In this document: piece after piece, positions 1 through 29,593 of the stretch
Layout: every line of letters starts with the position of its first letter
Numbering within the stretch: position 1 is the first letter of the stretch
NCBI RefSeq assembly: GCF_022267325.1
Contig: NZ_JAIZBG010000001.1
Location: 124,001-188,000 of the forward strand
DNA length: 64,000 bases
Reading direction: 5' to 3'
Origin: Leptospira sanjuanensis
Lineage (GTDB): Bacteria; Spirochaetota; Leptospiria; Leptospirales; Leptospiraceae
Translations under genes and position numbers: made by a program
Notes under the pieces: generated by a model
Databases searched by the model: none
Told to the model about the DNA's origin: nothing
The model's input: only the letters and a program-made list of their open reading frames with translations

Positions 1-1
1 A

Positions 2-2079
<2,078 letters not shown>

Positions 2080-2212
2080 ATTATCCTTCGATTCAGGGCA
2101 TTTTTTATGGAAATTAGTTTTATCTGTGGTATAACTAATTCTGAATTCTTGCAATTTTTTTCTTGTAAGCCTGTTGTCTAGAATGCAATCTTTTTAAAGT
2201 TCGGGGGTTAAT

Positions 2213-3142
2213 ATGAATCGTTCTCTATGGGTTGCGGTGACGTGCGTATTTTTTACGTTATCCATCGCTTGTAGCACTAATAAATCGTCCGGTACGGACC
2301 AAGTAAAAACGGAATCCGATACCGCAGCGGCGAGAATCGTCTGGGTTCTTGGCGACGTGAAAATTCTTTCCGATGCCGGTGAGAAAAAAGCGGAACTCGG
2401 AACCGCACTCGCTTCCACCGATCGCGTTGTAACCGGATCTAACGGCGGAGCGGAGATCATGGTTGCGGACAGCGGTATTATTAAGATGTCCAAAAATTCC
2501 GACATCGAAATTTCCACTCTGATGAATCCGAACGGATCGGATACAAACGTTCAAGTGAACTACGGAAAAATCGTGACCATGGTTAAAAAAGGTCAGAAAA
2601 GCACCGAGTTTACCGTTTCTACTCCGACCGCACTTGCAGGTGTTAGAGGAACTTCTTTCTTAACTTCCGTAGAAAGTCCTGAAGGATCCAAAATCAACTG
2701 TGCGAAAGAAAATTGTACCGTTCGTTTTGCCGTGATCGAAGGAACAATCGCGGTTTCTAAAAAAGGAGAATCGTCCGAAGTCATTCTTAGCAAGAATCGC
2801 GAACTTAGAATCGAGAAGAATCAAAAACTTACGGACAAGTTGATTCGTTCTCTTCAAAAAGATTCTTTGACCGAAATGAAGGAATTGATCGTTCTTCATA
2901 AAAACGAAACCTTCGAATACGGAAAACTCGTGGAAGAACTGAAATCTTCCAGCGAAGAACTCAAAATATTGAGTCAATCCGGTTCCGTCGAGGAGGCGAA
3001 AGCCGAACTTCAAAAGCGTGAAGCGAATCGCAACAACGCCGATGAAGTGACAAAGACAGCTAAGGCAGTCAATGAAACCAAATACGTTCAACAAGACGTA
3101 CAAAAGGAAAAGCTGAAATTAAATCCGAAAGAAACTTTCTAA
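2213..3142 (+). CDS. FecR-domain lipoprotein
   Basis: The N-terminus is a lipoprotein signal peptide with lipobox LSIAC, giving a lipidated Cys at residue 20. Residues about 40-190 form a FecR domain: the VLGDVKIL opening, a [19 protein letters not shown] core and [13 protein letters not shown], which is the typical ending. The last 100 residues are Lys/Glu-rich and probably helical. In Leptospira, FecR lipoproteins of this type are usually stand-alone envelope proteins rather than iron-transport regulators; no ECF sigma gene is adjacent. A good ribosome site (GGGGG) lies just before the ATG, and a strong hairpin terminator follows. Confidence 0.88.
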   Translation: MNRSLWVAVTCVFFTLSIACSTNKSSGTDQVKTESDTAAARIVWVLGDVKILSDAGEKKAELGTALASTDRVVTGSNGGAEIMVADSGIIKMSKNSDIEISTLMNPNGSDTNVQVNYGKIVTMVKKGQKSTEFTVSTPTALAGVRGTSFLTSVESPEGSKINCAKENCTVRFAVIEGTIAVSKKGESSEVILSKNRELRIEKNQKLTDKLIRSLQKDSLTEMKELIVLHKNETFEYGKLVEELKSSSEELKILSQSGSVEEAKAELQKREANRNNADEVTKTAKAVNETKYVQQDVQKEKLKLNPKETF

Positions 3143-3168
3143 GTTTCAGCCAACCCTGAACACCGCAT

Positions 3169-3197
3169 AAACCGGGGAAATTTCCCCGGTTTTTTTA
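3169..3197 (+). terminator. Rho-independent terminator after the FecR lipoprotein
   Basis: Perfect palindrome, AAACCGGGGAAA at 3169-3180 and its complement at 3181-3192, directly followed by a T-rich tract (T7 then ATTTTT). It lies 26 bp after the stop codon. Confidence 0.88.
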
Positions 3198-3293
3198 TTT
3201 TTAGTCGGATCATCGAAAATTACGGATGATCGATCCCCCGAAAGTTTTTATAATGGATTTCTCATTCAACTAGGTAGAAAATTATTGACTCCG

Positions 3294-8509
<5,216 letters not shown>

Positions 8510-8541
8510 AACGTTCAACGAAGAATTCCGATTCGACCGAG

Positions 8542-8578
8542 CGCCGGATTTTCCTCTGAAAGTTCGGCGTTTTCTTTT
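8542..8578 (+). terminator. Probable terminator after the TPR gene
   Basis: Seven-base-pair stem (CGCCGGA at 8542-8548, TTCGGCG at 8563-8569, one G-T pair) followed at once by TTTTCTTTT. It lies 33 bp past the TPR stop and before the convergent trmB gene. Confidence 0.6.
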
Positions 8579-8656
8579 GCGAGAGGATGCGTTTACCGTT
8601 CCGCGGTTTTTAGGAATTTACTTTTTTCGATTCCGCTTCCTTCGGTTTTTTGGAAA

Positions 8657-9310
8657 TTATTTTTTGAGGAGGATCTGATCGATGTAATAGATTCTTTTTC
8701 CTTCTTCCCTTTTTTTTCTTTCAAAGTGGGAAACGGGGATTTCACTCCGTTCCAATCTCAGTTCGGTGGTTTCCGGCCGGAAAACTTCCGAGTCGCGGAA
8801 AAGACGGATGGCCTTTCTCGCATACGGACCGTAGTCGGTGGCAAAGGAAAACTTGCCTCCTTCCGGAAGAAGGACTCGAAGCGATTCCAAGAATTTGGCG
8901 TTCATCGTTCTTTTCTTATGATGTCTTCGTTTAGGCCAAGGATCGGGAAAGTTCAGAAGAATTTCGGAAAACGTGTTTTCCTCAAACACATCTTCCAGAA
9001 ACCAATTGAAGTTAACGCAGAGAATTTTCACGTTTTTGAGGGAATGCTTTTCGATTCCGCGTATCGTATGACGGATTCGATCGAATTTCTTCTCCATCAA
9101 AACGAAACCGGTGTCCGGTCTTTGACGTGCCAGGGAGATTGCGACTTCTCCCCAACCCGAACCCAGCTCTAAAAAATATGTCTCGAACTCTTTTGAGAAT
9201 AAATTTTCTTTTTTCAGTTTCCTTACAGGACTGGCTTGCAAAAAATATTCCGAAGCGAAAGGAATACCGCCTGCGATTGACCAAAGCTTTTGTTCGAGAT
9301 CCTGGATCAT
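8657..9310 (-). CDS. trmB: tRNA (guanine-N7-)-methyltransferase
   Basis: SAM-dependent enzyme that methylates G46 in the variable loop of tRNAs. The 217-residue length is normal. Visible family motifs are the SAM-binding ELGSGWGEV (about residue 50), the signature [15 protein letters not shown] (about 125-140) and a TDYGPYA segment near the C-terminus. The ATG at 9310 is divergent from the metallo-hydrolase at 9360, with only 49 bp between them for promoters of both genes. Confidence 0.95.
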   Translation of the reverse strand: MIQDLEQKLWSIAGGIPFASEYFLQASPVRKLKKENLFSKEFETYFLELGSGWGEVAISLARQRPDTGFVLMEKKFDRIRHTIRGIEKHSLKNVKILCVNFNWFLEDVFEENTFSEILLNFPDPWPKRRHHKKRTMNAKFLESLRVLLPEGGKFSFATDYGPYARKAIRLFRDSEVFRPETTELRLERSEIPVSHFERKKREEGKRIYYIDQILLKK

Positions 9311-9324
9311 GGTTTATCGTCAGA

Positions 9325-10298
<974 letters not shown>

Positions 10299-10426
10299 AG
10301 ACTTTCCGGTTTATTTAGATCGTTTCGTTTTTAAGAATTCTTCTAAAGAAAATCAGACTGTGTTATTCGGCACTTTCGTAAAAATTTTCTTTTCTTTCAT
10401 TTTATTTGAGTTATGCTGGATCGGCT

Positions 10427-10777
10427 ATGCACACAGAGATGGGACAACAAAAAAAGAATGCTAGCGATGCGTTGGATGATAAACGTTTTTATAAACGTTT
10501 TCAGAAGAACAACCTAGTGAAGATGGTTCTTGGTAAGAATGAGATATTGGGAAATCTCGAAGACATCAGTATGATCGGAGCTTCGATTAGCTCTAGAGAA
10601 GAAATTCTTCTCGGTGAACGCGTCAAGTTTATGTCTCCAATACTTTCCGTCGAAATCGAAGCGGATATCATCAGAAGGGATTTAGTTCAAGAGAAGTATA
10701 AATACGGACTCGTATTTCACGATCTTTCGGACGCCGCCATCGTTGAAATCCTGAATAAGATCGCTTCCACTGATTAA
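10427..10777 (+). CDS. PilZ-domain protein (c-di-GMP receptor)
   Basis: Single-domain PilZ protein of about 116 residues. Both halves of the cyclic-di-GMP site are intact: the RxxxR motif in DKRFYKRFQ and the DxSxxG motif in [11 protein letters not shown] took ATG 10427; an in-frame TTG at 10406 and ATG at 10439 are possible alternatives and no start has a strong ribosome site. It probably relays c-di-GMP levels to motility or surface targets; the partner is not indicated by neighbours. Confidence 0.85.
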   Translation: MHTEMGQQKKNASDALDDKRFYKRFQKNNLVKMVLGKNEILGNLEDISMIGASISSREEILLGERVKFMSPILSVEIEADIIRRDLVQEKYKYGLVFHDLSDAAIVEILNKIASTD

Positions 10778-10890
10778 ACGGGTTTATTACGATTTCTTTA
10801 TCTTTTTTTTCCGAAGAATCGAAACGATTTTAGAAATATTTTATATACTACCCTTAACTTAGGTATGTACAAGCCGACACTAGTATTAGA

Positions 10891-11595
10891 ATGAGAATCG
10901 GCGGAGAACATAGAATGCAGCTCGGAATTCCACGAGATGAATCTTTGCATTATATCGGTCACGGACAACTTGAGAGTTCTCCCGCATCCACTTCCGTCCT
11001 TCACGTGATCTCGCACGAACTCGGGCACGTAGCCGAATTTCGCTCCGAAGCGATGAGAGACCGGGCTGAAATTCGTTCGCTGGATATGAAGATCCATTAC
11101 GAATTTCGAAACGGAAAACTCGTCGCGGTTTCCGGTGAAACTCAGGCGGTCACTGCAAAGAAGTCCGAAGAATCTTCCCGCAAAAACGAAATCATTCCGG
11201 ATAATCAAAAATCTGCGGAATCCGCCGAAACTTCCCGAGAAAAAGAAACGCGTCAAAAAGAAGAAAAAGCCGATTCTTCCAAGATGCGTTTGGAGGATAA
11301 GGAAAAACAGATTCTTTCCGAAATCCGCAAAATCGAATCCGAACTAAAAACGTTTGAAACGGAGAATCAAGGCGCCGAACAAGAAAAGGGCTTCGATTCC
11401 ACCCGCAAAACGGAGTTAGAAGAAAGAAAAAGAAAACTCGAAATGGCACTCAATCAGGAAAAGTTGAAGTCGATTTTAGAGGATACGATGGAAACGTTCC
11501 AGGAGTTGACGGATAAACAAACTCAGATGAGTTTACGAATTTTGAATGCGAATTCTTCCGATAAACTCGGAAATCTTTTCGACGAGAAAGCCTGA
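10891..11595 (+). CDS. HELGH-motif protein, possible SprA-related zinc-protease-like family
   Basis: Residues 42-46 are HELGH, a complete HExxH zinc-binding motif, in the context SVLHVISHELGHVAEF. It is followed by FRNGKLVAVSGETQAV, which resembles the segment after the HExxH-like motif in SprA-related proteins (recalled family pattern, not searched). The rest (about residues 90-220) is a charged, Lys/Glu-rich coiled coil. No signal peptide is seen. ATG 10915 has a better ribosome site (GGAG 8 bp upstream) and may be the true start. Peptidase activity is inference. Confidence 0.7.
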   Translation: MRIGGEHRMQLGIPRDESLHYIGHGQLESSPASTSVLHVISHELGHVAEFRSEAMRDRAEIRSLDMKIHYEFRNGKLVAVSGETQAVTAKKSEESSRKNEIIPDNQKSAESAETSREKETRQKEEKADSSKMRLEDKEKQILSEIRKIESELKTFETENQGAEQEKGFDSTRKTELEERKRKLEMALNQEKLKSILEDTMETFQELTDKQTQMSLRILNANSSDKLGNLFDEKA

Positions 11596-11601
11596 TTTTA
11601 T

Positions 11602-12266
11602 TTAAGAGATTTCCTCGATCCGTTCCGTATAAGTTTCAGACGTAGTTCCGACCGCACTAATCAAAGAATCCACGATTTTTCTCAGTTCGAGCAAACCCTT
11701 TCCGGACTTATTCGATACAAGAACCGTTTCGAGCATCGGATATAATTCGTGAATATTTTTCATTTTCTTTCTTAATTTGGAAAGATCGCTTTGGTTGAGC
11801 TTATCGATCTTCGTTCTGACTAAAACGGGTTTGATGTTCCGTTCAAAACAAGTTCCGATCAATTCCAATTCCTCTTCGGGAAGTTCTCTTTGCGAATCAC
11901 AAACCAAGAACAAACACTTTAGATCTTTTGCGAGGTTCAGATAATCCATCAAAAGGTCCATCATCGCTTCGTGATCTTTGTGGGAATTTGCGGAATAACC
12001 GAACCCGGGTAAATCGACAAGATAAACGGAATGATTTACAAAAAAGAAATTCAGTAGTTTTGTTTTACCGGGTGTGGAAGAAACTTTTGCGAGGGATTTT
12101 CTTTCAAGAATCGCGTTGAGCAAAGAGGATTTGCCCGCGTTGGATCGGCCTGCGAATGCGATTTGCGGAACCCCTTTAGCGGGAATCTTGTTCGCTTCTC
12201 CGTAAGACGCACTGAATTCTACGTCTTTGAAGAATGGTTCGTCCTTTTTCTGAGGATCCTCACTCA

Positions 12267-12270
<4 letters not shown>
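11602..12270 (-). CDS. engB: Ribosome biogenesis GTP-binding protein EngB/YsxC
   Basis: Essential-type small GTPase needed for 50S subunit assembly. It has P-loop [27 protein letters not shown] (switch I), VDLPGFGYS (G3) and TKIDKL (G4). At 222 residues it is slightly longer than average because of an N-terminal extension. The start overlaps the tilS stop by 4 bp, so the two form one leftward unit. It converges on the HELGH gene with a 6-bp gap. Confidence 0.94.
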
Positions 12271-13570
<1,300 letters not shown>

Positions 13571-13590
13571 GGCAATTCGCAAATGCAGGT

Positions 13591-15630
13591 TTAACGGATC
13601 CTCCGGATTGCTGCAAGAGTAATATCGTCCATCTGTTCTTGGTTTCCCGTAAATTTACGGATCTCGGAAACGATTCCATCCAACATCGCCTGCAGAGGTT
13701 CGGTTTGAAAACGGAGAATGGAATTCTTAAATCGTTCCGCTTCGAACTGTATTCCGTCCCGATCGGAAGCTTCTAAAACTCCGTCCGTACACATGATTAA
13801 CAGATCGCCGGGCTGCATTCTAAATTGGTTTAGATTTTCGAATTTGGAAACGTCCGGATCGATTCCCAATATGATACCGCCCGTTGCAATCTCTTCGATT
13901 TTTTTCGAAGCCGCGCGGTAAAGATAAAGATTTCCTTGTCCGGCGCCGCTGAAAGCGAAGTCGTTTCGGTTCATTTCCCATTTGATAACGGTCATCGACA
14001 TGAATCGCGGCGAAGGTGAATCGTTGTAATTCTGAAAGATGTAAGTGTTTACCGTATTGACGATATCCCAAGGGCTCACCTTTTTTCGGACGAGAGAATG
14101 AATGATGGTTCTTACGGTCGCCATGACGATTCCTGCGGGAACACCTTTGCCGCTTACGTCGCCGATGCAGATCACCGTTTCGGTGTTAAACGGGTCCGTT
14201 ATAAAATCGTAATAGTCCCCTCCGACTCCTCTCGCGGCAACCATTGTTCCCGCGAATTCGTATCCGGGATGTTCGGGCATTTTGCGGGGAAGAAGCGATC
14301 TCTGGAGTTCTTTCGCGATTTCGATTTCCTTATCGAGTCTTTCCTTTTGGGCTCTTTGATCGAAGAGGTGATAGTTTTGGATCGATATTCCGGCTTGAAT
14401 CGAAAATGCATTCAAAACTTCTAATTCTTCGGCGTTGAATTGAAGCCCTTTTCTTTTTCCGAGAATGACTACAATGTCCGATTTGTCCGTATGAACCACG
14501 GGGAGAATCGCAAGATTCAATCCCAACATTCCGAATTTTTCGAGCTCCGGAAAATCGGAGGAAAGAGCGAGTTTGGACTCGGTGAGTTCGAAAACTTCTT
14601 TGAGAAAGAATTCGTATCGATCCATAGGAAGGGACATTTCTCCGGGGATCGGTTCCAATTCTTTTCTTGTGATTCTTTTTTTGAACGTTTCCGCGGCTTC
14701 TCTTTCCTCCGCTGTCGTTTGGATACGAACCTTAAACGTGGACTGTCTCGCTAAATCGACGTCCATTCTAATTTCAGGACTTGTGATATTCCCCGTAAGA
14801 AAATGTCCGAACAAAGTATGATTGTCTCTGTTCCATTCGAAGAGAGAATAAAGGTCGTTTTCCGAAAACTCGGTCAAAGACAAAAGGATGACGCGAAAAA
14901 TTTCCACCTTGTATTTGAATCCCAAAGAGGAAAGTCGCAACGCTGCGGAATGGAGCGATCTGAAATTGCGGGATTGAGTTTGAGAGACCTCGAATAAAAT
15001 TCGGTTCTTTAAAGTGACCGCAAACTGAGCCGCGATCAATTCCAGAAAATACCGGTCATTCTCCGCTTTCTCGGGATCGTCCGTTTTATAATCGACGGAG
15101 ATGATTCCTAAGACCTCTCCGTTGAGATGGATCGGAATCGCAAGAGAAGCGACGGTCCGGTTCAGTCGCGCGTATTGTTTGAAGTGTTTGTGTTTTTGAT
15201 CGGCGAATCGGTAATAAATCGATCTGCAGTTTTCGATACATTCGGTCAAAGCTCCGTTGTCTTCTCCCTTTTTGATCTCGAAATGAAGAGCGACTTTGGA
15301 GAGGGAAGTTTTCTGGTTTTTGACCGACATTACGGTCATACGATCCAGCTTCGGTTCGTAGATCATCACACTTACGCCCGGGATTCCGAGTTTGTAAAAG
15401 GCGAGAGAAGTAAAACTTTCCAACAGGTGATTTAAATTCGGACTCGTATTGAAAAGAGAAAGAAATTCGAGCAAAACTTCGTTGCTGAATCTCGTATCCG
15501 TTGGGGGTTGCAGCCTTGGATTCTTCCTTTTTTCTAAAATCCATTCTCGGCCGCAAGATCTGCAAAAAAAGCGACCTCCATGAAACATTCCGTCGGGAGT
15601 TTTAAATTCTGAGCAGAATGCACAGGTCAT
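13591..15630 (-). CDS. GAF-domain SpoIIE/PP2C-type protein phosphatase
   Basis: A 679-residue signalling phosphatase. The N-terminus has a four-cysteine zinc finger (C3, C6, C23, C26). One clear GAF domain covers about residues 45-210, and a second GAF-like region about 230-430. A linker helix with [15 protein letters not shown] leads into the PP2C/SpoIIE catalytic domain (about 440-679), with metal-site motifs [22 protein letters not shown] and MCTDGVLEA, ending DDITLAAIR. It probably removes phosphate from an anti-sigma-factor antagonist in a partner-switching pathway. It lies upstream of tilS with a 20-bp gap and diverges from the sigma-54 activator, which also has GAF domains. Confidence 0.9.
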   Translation of the reverse strand: MTCAFCSEFKTPDGMFHGGRFFCRSCGREWILEKRKNPRLQPPTDTRFSNEVLLEFLSLFNTSPNLNHLLESFTSLAFYKLGIPGVSVMIYEPKLDRMTVMSVKNQKTSLSKVALHFEIKKGEDNGALTECIENCRSIYYRFADQKHKHFKQYARLNRTVASLAIPIHLNGEVLGIISVDYKTDDPEKAENDRYFLELIAAQFAVTLKNRILFEVSQTQSRNFRSLHSAALRLSSLGFKYKVEIFRVILLSLTEFSENDLYSLFEWNRDNHTLFGHFLTGNITSPEIRMDVDLARQSTFKVRIQTTAEEREAAETFKKRITRKELEPIPGEMSLPMDRYEFFLKEVFELTESKLALSSDFPELEKFGMLGLNLAILPVVHTDKSDIVVILGKRKGLQFNAEELEVLNAFSIQAGISIQNYHLFDQRAQKERLDKEIEIAKELQRSLLPRKMPEHPGYEFAGTMVAARGVGGDYYDFITDPFNTETVICIGDVSGKGVPAGIVMATVRTIIHSLVRKKVSPWDIVNTVNTYIFQNYNDSPSPRFMSMTVIKWEMNRNDFAFSGAGQGNLYLYRAASKKIEEIATGGIILGIDPDVSKFENLNQFRMQPGDLLIMCTDGVLEASDRDGIQFEAERFKNSILRFQTEPLQAMLDGIVSEIRKFTGNQEQMDDITLAAIRRIR

Positions 15631-15858
15631 ACGCGTAAAATTATAAAGAATATGGTTTATACTGATACAAAATTATTTGAGATTTTCTTTAAAATTCACT
15701 TCTTTCCGTGCAGAAAGCCCAAATTCAGTGAGGCATAGATTCTTATGAAATCAAATCCACAGAGATACGGAATTTATAGGCATAAGTGATTATCAGCACC
15801 TCTTAAAAAAATCGTTCCAAAAATAAGCGAAAAATAAAAATTCGATTGACCCCAAAAG

Positions 15859-17982
<2,124 letters not shown>

Positions 17983-18003
17983 TTCTCGCTAAAGAATTAC
18001 GAA

Positions 18004-18148
18004 AGTTCCGACAGAAAGCAAGGATTCTGGGTGACCTCTAAGGATTTTTCTGATATAGGAAAATTCGTTCGAACACTTCCCACGAGGCCCGCCCCTCCAC
18101 CCAATTAGGGTGGGGCCGCTTTTGTTTCACGAAAGATCTGTCGGAACT
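18004..18148. repeat. 12-bp inverted repeat around an intergenic hairpin
   Basis: AGTTCCGACAGA at 18004-18015 and its exact complement at 18137-18148 enclose the GC-rich hairpin at 18098-18114. This occupies the 380-bp gap between the sigma-54 activator and the DUF3095 gene, which otherwise holds no convincing gene. It may be a structured RNA, or a remnant of a short dispersed repeat. Confidence 0.6.
18093..18124 (+). terminator. Probable terminator after the sigma-54 activator
   Basis: CCACCC at 18098-18103, loop AATTA, GGGTGG at 18109-18114, extendable by two pairs, followed by GCCGCTTTTG. The T-run is short, so strength is uncertain. Confidence 0.5.
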
Positions 18149-18363
18149 CGAATGGTTTTATGTCGCTCTTCCCTGCCGTTCTTCTACGACAAAAATAAGT
18201 ATGAAATTATTCAAAAACGTCTAAGAATAGTATTTCGATTCATGAAATGCGGCTCGAATACGATCGAATTTTCGACATTCTTCCTTTCCATTTTTCGGTC
18301 GATCGAAGACAGTTTTTAAAATTCTTTTTTCCATAAAAATATAAACCCGATTAGGTGAACGAG

Positions 18364-19578
18364 ATGATCGAAACTGCGGATAAAAAACAAACTCTCAATA
18401 CTCACAACTTTTACAAATATCTTCCTGCGCTTTCTTCCTTTCAGGAAATCATAGAACCTTCGAATTATTTCACCGTTCCCGACGATTGGAATCTTGTGAT
18501 CACCGATGTAGTGAATTCCACCGATGCGATCCGCAACGGAAACTACAAGGACGTAAACATCGCGGGCGGCGTTACTGCAATGGCGGTTTCAAATCTAATG
18601 GGTGATATGGATTATCCGTTTTTATTCGGCGGGGACGGAATGACTCTTCTTCTTCCGGATAGCGTTCTTCCGGGGGTAAAGGATATTCTATTTTCGATCC
18701 GTGAGTTGGTTAAAAACAATTTCGGATTAAAACTCAGAGCCGGAATCGTAAACGTAGGCGAGTTAAAAAGAAGCGGAAAAGAATTAAAACTTTGTAAACT
18801 AAAAATCTCCGATTTTTACAATCAGGCGATTTTGACCGGAAACGCATTGGATGCCGCGGAACGTTTCGTAAAGAACGACGATTCCACGAATCCTTATATC
18901 ATTCCTCTCGCTCATAAAACGAAAATCAAACCGGACTTTACAGGCTTTACCTGTCGTTGGCAGGACATTCCGAGCCACAGAGGGGAAACGGTTTCTTTCA
19001 TCATTAAAACGAATTCGCCTACGGTTGCGGGCGATCAGGAATTGTTGAAAATCATATTAGATAAAGTAAATGTTTTTTTGGGGAACGACACGGAGATTCA
19101 TCCTTTGAAGGAAGAGGATATCAAGGTGGACTTTTCGGGAAAATATTTCGATAAGGAAGCGACGGTTCACGCCGGAAACCGAAAAGGATTTCTCCATTTC
19201 TTAAGAATGCTGAAGATAAAGATCGAAGGATTTGCGGTGAATCTCGCTATCAACACTCAATGGAAGTTCGGTCCGAAAGTCAACGGAATGGAACTGAGAG
19301 AATTAAGAAAATCGCAAGTGATTGCGTCCGATTTCCGCAAATACGACGGAACCTTGAAGATGGTTGTCGCGTGCGATTCGAAATCCAGGGAATTGTTTTT
19401 GAAATTTTTGGAAGATCTGCATCGGGAAGGAAAACTATTCTACGGGTATCACGTTTCGGACCGTGCATTGATGACCTGCGCTTTACACGAAGGATCGGTT
19501 CGAGAAGTGCATTTCGTCGATTCGGCGGACGGAGGTTACGCTCTTGCCGCCATTCAACTCAAAGAGCAAATCAAAAAT

Positions 19579-19590
<12 letters not shown>
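18364..19590 (+). CDS. DUF3095 family protein
   Basis: About 408 residues of the DUF3095 family, which is thought to be related to nucleotide cyclases. Typical segments are [15 protein letters not shown] near residue 45 and [13 protein letters not shown] near 85; these resemble the metal-binding and GGDEF-like core of class III cyclases. I chose ATG 18364 because AGGTGA lies 6 bp upstream; the GTG at 18355 is part of that ribosome site. Activity has not been inferred beyond the family. It converges with the SET gene, with a 12-bp overlap at the stops. Confidence 0.85.
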
Positions 19591-19977
<387 letters not shown>

Positions 19978-20031
19978 TGGAAAGAATGTAAATTAGCGGG
20001 GAAAAAAATTGCAAGTAAGAAACGAAATTCC

Positions 20032-21861
<1,830 letters not shown>

Positions 21862-21899
21862 ACAGTTTGGGAAAAATATTGTCCTTTTATTTTCGGCAA

Positions 21900-21933
<34 letters not shown>

Positions 21934-22043
21934 TCCCGGAAATTCCGAGGCAAGAATTTTTCGTCGGTAAGGAGACAGAATGTCCCCGGAAAAGAGTCGT
22001 TTTTTTTGAAACGGGCAATTATCTTTGTAACTAGGTCGAAAGA

Positions 22044-22658
<615 letters not shown>

Positions 22659-22824
22659 ACGCTAGGAAAATATTTTTTTCGTCTCAACTATAAAATATTC
22701 GGTGCAAACTGTTCATTCCCGCCTTTTAATGGATTAAGAATGGAATTCTTGAGCGGCTATTTCACTCTACGTTAGTTAACATTCAAAACTTACAAACCAA
22801 ATTCCCTAATATACGACTATTCTC

Positions 22825-24294
<1,470 letters not shown>

Positions 24295-24684
24295 TCTACG
24301 ACCAGCCTCCTAGGAAGTGTCGTAATCAACCGAAGACGAAGTACATTGCTTTTACCTTCGGTTTGTCGAGGAGATATAGGGTGTTTCCCCCTATGGAATG
24401 CTCCGTGTCGAAGGGCATCGCCGGATACGGATAATAAAAAAGGAATGATTCATCCCTTAAGCGCGACAAGTTCGGACTATAATTTTTGCGGACATCTACC
24501 CCGGCTACTCCTTGGAAATAATTTCTTGATTACTTTTTCTTGAGTCCCTCGGAAATTGAGTTAAGATGTACGTTTCGTAAATAAATTTTTTCCAGTCTTA
24601 TCCATACAATTACGGAGAAAGGATTGCTAAAAGAATCTACGGTACGTGATTCTTTTCCGAAACGCAAATAACGGTATTTATCCA
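24295..24684. other. 390-bp gap with three hairpins between the HD-like paralogues
   Basis: No gene is convincing here. Three inverted repeats are packed together: AACCGAAG/CTTCGGTT at 24328-24335 and 24356-24363, ATAGGG/CCCTAT at 24376-24381 and 24389-24394, and a near-palindrome around 24443-24462 next to an A-run. They may form a structured leader of the second paralogue, a terminator for the first, or a small RNA. Confidence 0.5.
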
Positions 24685-26178
<1,494 letters not shown>

Positions 26179-26253
26179 GTCCGCTTAAGAAAACCAAGGG
26201 ATTCTTTTAGAAACGCGCTTTATCCCTGGGCTTTACCCTGTTTTCTTGGTATT

Positions 26254-27396
26254 ATGCCTTCCAGTTGGGGAAAAGTTTTTAAAGTCAGTACGTTTGGAGA
26301 ATCCCACGGTGAATCCGTCGGGGTCGTTGTCGAAGGAGTTCCCGCGGGAATTCCGATTCGTTTAGAAGAAATTCAAAAAGATCTAAACCGAAGAAGACCG
26401 GGCCAAAGCGATCTTACGACTCCTCGAGACGAGACCGATACGGTTCGAGTCGTATCGGGGGTTTTCGAAGGGAAAACGATCGGTTCTCCGATCGCCTTGA
26501 TCGTGGACAACAAAAACACGATCTCCAAAGATTACGAAAATTTACGAACTACATTCCGACCTTCTCACGCGGATTACACCTATCAGGTGAAATACGGTTT
26601 TCGCGCTCACGTAGGCGGCGGTCGTTCTTCCGTCCGCGAAACGATCGGTCGTGTAGCGGCCGCTGCGATCGCAAGAATGATACTCAAAGACGATTTAGGA
26701 ATCGAAACCGTAGCTTGGGTGGATTCCATCGGTACCGTTCAATCCAAGATCGGAGACAAATATCCCCAGTCCAGGGAAGAGGTCGATCAAAACGAAGTGC
26801 GTTGTCCGGATGCGGCCAGCGCGGACGAAATGCGTTCTTTAATTCTCAAGATGAAAGAAGCCGGGGACAGCGTCGGTGGAACGATCAAGTGCGTTTCCTA
26901 CAACCTTCCTCCCGGTTTGGGCGATCCCGTTTACGACAAATTAGACGGAGATCTCGCAAAGGCGATTCTTTCCATTCCGGCCTGCAAAGGTTTTGAAGTC
27001 GGTTCCGGATTTTCGGGAACGCTTTTGACCGGAAGCTCGCATAACGATGAATTCTATGTGGAAGAAAAAACCGGCAGAGTGAGAACCAAGACGAACAACT
27101 CCGGCGGTCTTCAGGGTGGAATTTCAAACGGAGAAGAACTCGTGATCCGCGCGGCCTTTAAACCGACTTCTACGATTTTTAAAAAACAGAATACGGTAAC
27201 TCTGAAAGGGGAAGAAACCACTCTCGAAGCAAAGGGCCGTCACGATCCTTGCGTTCTTCCGAGAGCGGTTCCAATTATCGAAGCGGTCGTCAACTTGGTC
27301 CTCGTGGATGCGTATCTCTATCAAAGAGCGATCAATCCTTTGTGGTTTCAAAAATGGGCGCAAGTTCCCGATTACTACAAAGACTTAGAACTTTAA
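26254..27396 (+). CDS. aroC: Chorismate synthase
   Basis: Last step of the shikimate pathway: converts EPSP to chorismate using reduced FMN. The start ([17 protein letters not shown]) and the signatures [24 protein letters not shown] and [13 protein letters not shown] are characteristic, as is [12 protein letters not shown] near the end. The 380-residue length is normal. It is 75 bp downstream of the second HD-like gene; no functional link is evident. Confidence 0.96.
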   Translation: MPSSWGKVFKVSTFGESHGESVGVVVEGVPAGIPIRLEEIQKDLNRRRPGQSDLTTPRDETDTVRVVSGVFEGKTIGSPIALIVDNKNTISKDYENLRTTFRPSHADYTYQVKYGFRAHVGGGRSSVRETIGRVAAAAIARMILKDDLGIETVAWVDSIGTVQSKIGDKYPQSREEVDQNEVRCPDAASADEMRSLILKMKEAGDSVGGTIKCVSYNLPPGLGDPVYDKLDGDLAKAILSIPACKGFEVGSGFSGTLLTGSSHNDEFYVEEKTGRVRTKTNNSGGLQGGISNGEELVIRAAFKPTSTIFKKQNTVTLKGEETTLEAKGRHDPCVLPRAVPIIEAVVNLVLVDAYLYQRAINPLWFQKWAQVPDYYKDLEL

Positions 27397-27545
27397 GAAT
27401 CAGTCTCAAAATGAACGGAGGTTTTCGACTTCCGTCCGAGCGAAACTCCAAGAACAAAATTCCACGGACAATGAAGAATTTAGAAACAAGTTGCCAGAAT
27501 GAGAATGGTACGTTTCTATAGAATTGTTTCCCAGTACCGGGTTTA

Positions 27546-29003
<1,458 letters not shown>

Positions 29004-29020
<17 letters not shown>

Positions 29021-29534
29021 CGTAGTACGCGTCGCGAGCCGTCATAAACTTTCCTGGTACGAAAAGTTTTATTTTTATTCGATCGGAAAGGGTCTTTGGA
29101 TCACTCTCAAACACTTTATCAAAGCCGCGATTTTAAGAAGAGCGGTGACGATCGAATTTCCGGAAAAGAAAAGAAAGTATTCCACTCGTTTCCGCGGAAT
29201 GCACACGATGAAGCGTGATGAACAAGGCCGCGAAAGATGTACGAGCTGTTTTTGTTGTATGTGGATTTGTCCCGCTGATGCGATTTATATCGAAGCGGCC
29301 GAAGTAACTCCGGAGATTCAACATCTTCATCCGGAAGATAAATACGCGAAGAAGTTCGAGATCGATTTGTTGCGTTGTATTTTTTGCGGTATGTGCGAGG
29401 AAGCTTGTCCGAAGGGCGCGATCTACTTGGATGGACCGGGCGAGATGGCGACCGATAACAGAGAGGACTTGATTCTTACCAAAGAAAGAATGATGCAGCT
29501 CGTAGGCGGGCCGATCATCGGCGAAAGAAAATAA
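29004..29534 (+). CDS. nuoI: NADH-quinone oxidoreductase subunit I
   Basis: The complex I subunit with two 4Fe-4S clusters (N6a, N6b). Two ferredoxin motifs are complete: [12 protein letters not shown] and [12 protein letters not shown]. The start is GTG 29004 or TTG 29007; a strong AAGGAGG ends at 29000, which gives the better spacing to TTG 29007. It overlaps nuoG by 14-17 bp, so translation is coupled. Normal length at about 175 residues. Confidence 0.94.
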
Positions 29535-29593
29535 AAAATCTCGGATGCAAAGGCAGACGATCTCTTTGTGAGAACGTCTGCTGTTAAAATTCT

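Noticed and set aside
11135..11449. Open frames on both strands inside the HELGH gene
   Set aside because: Arg- and Phe-rich shadow frames caused by codon bias; the forward long frame has family features.
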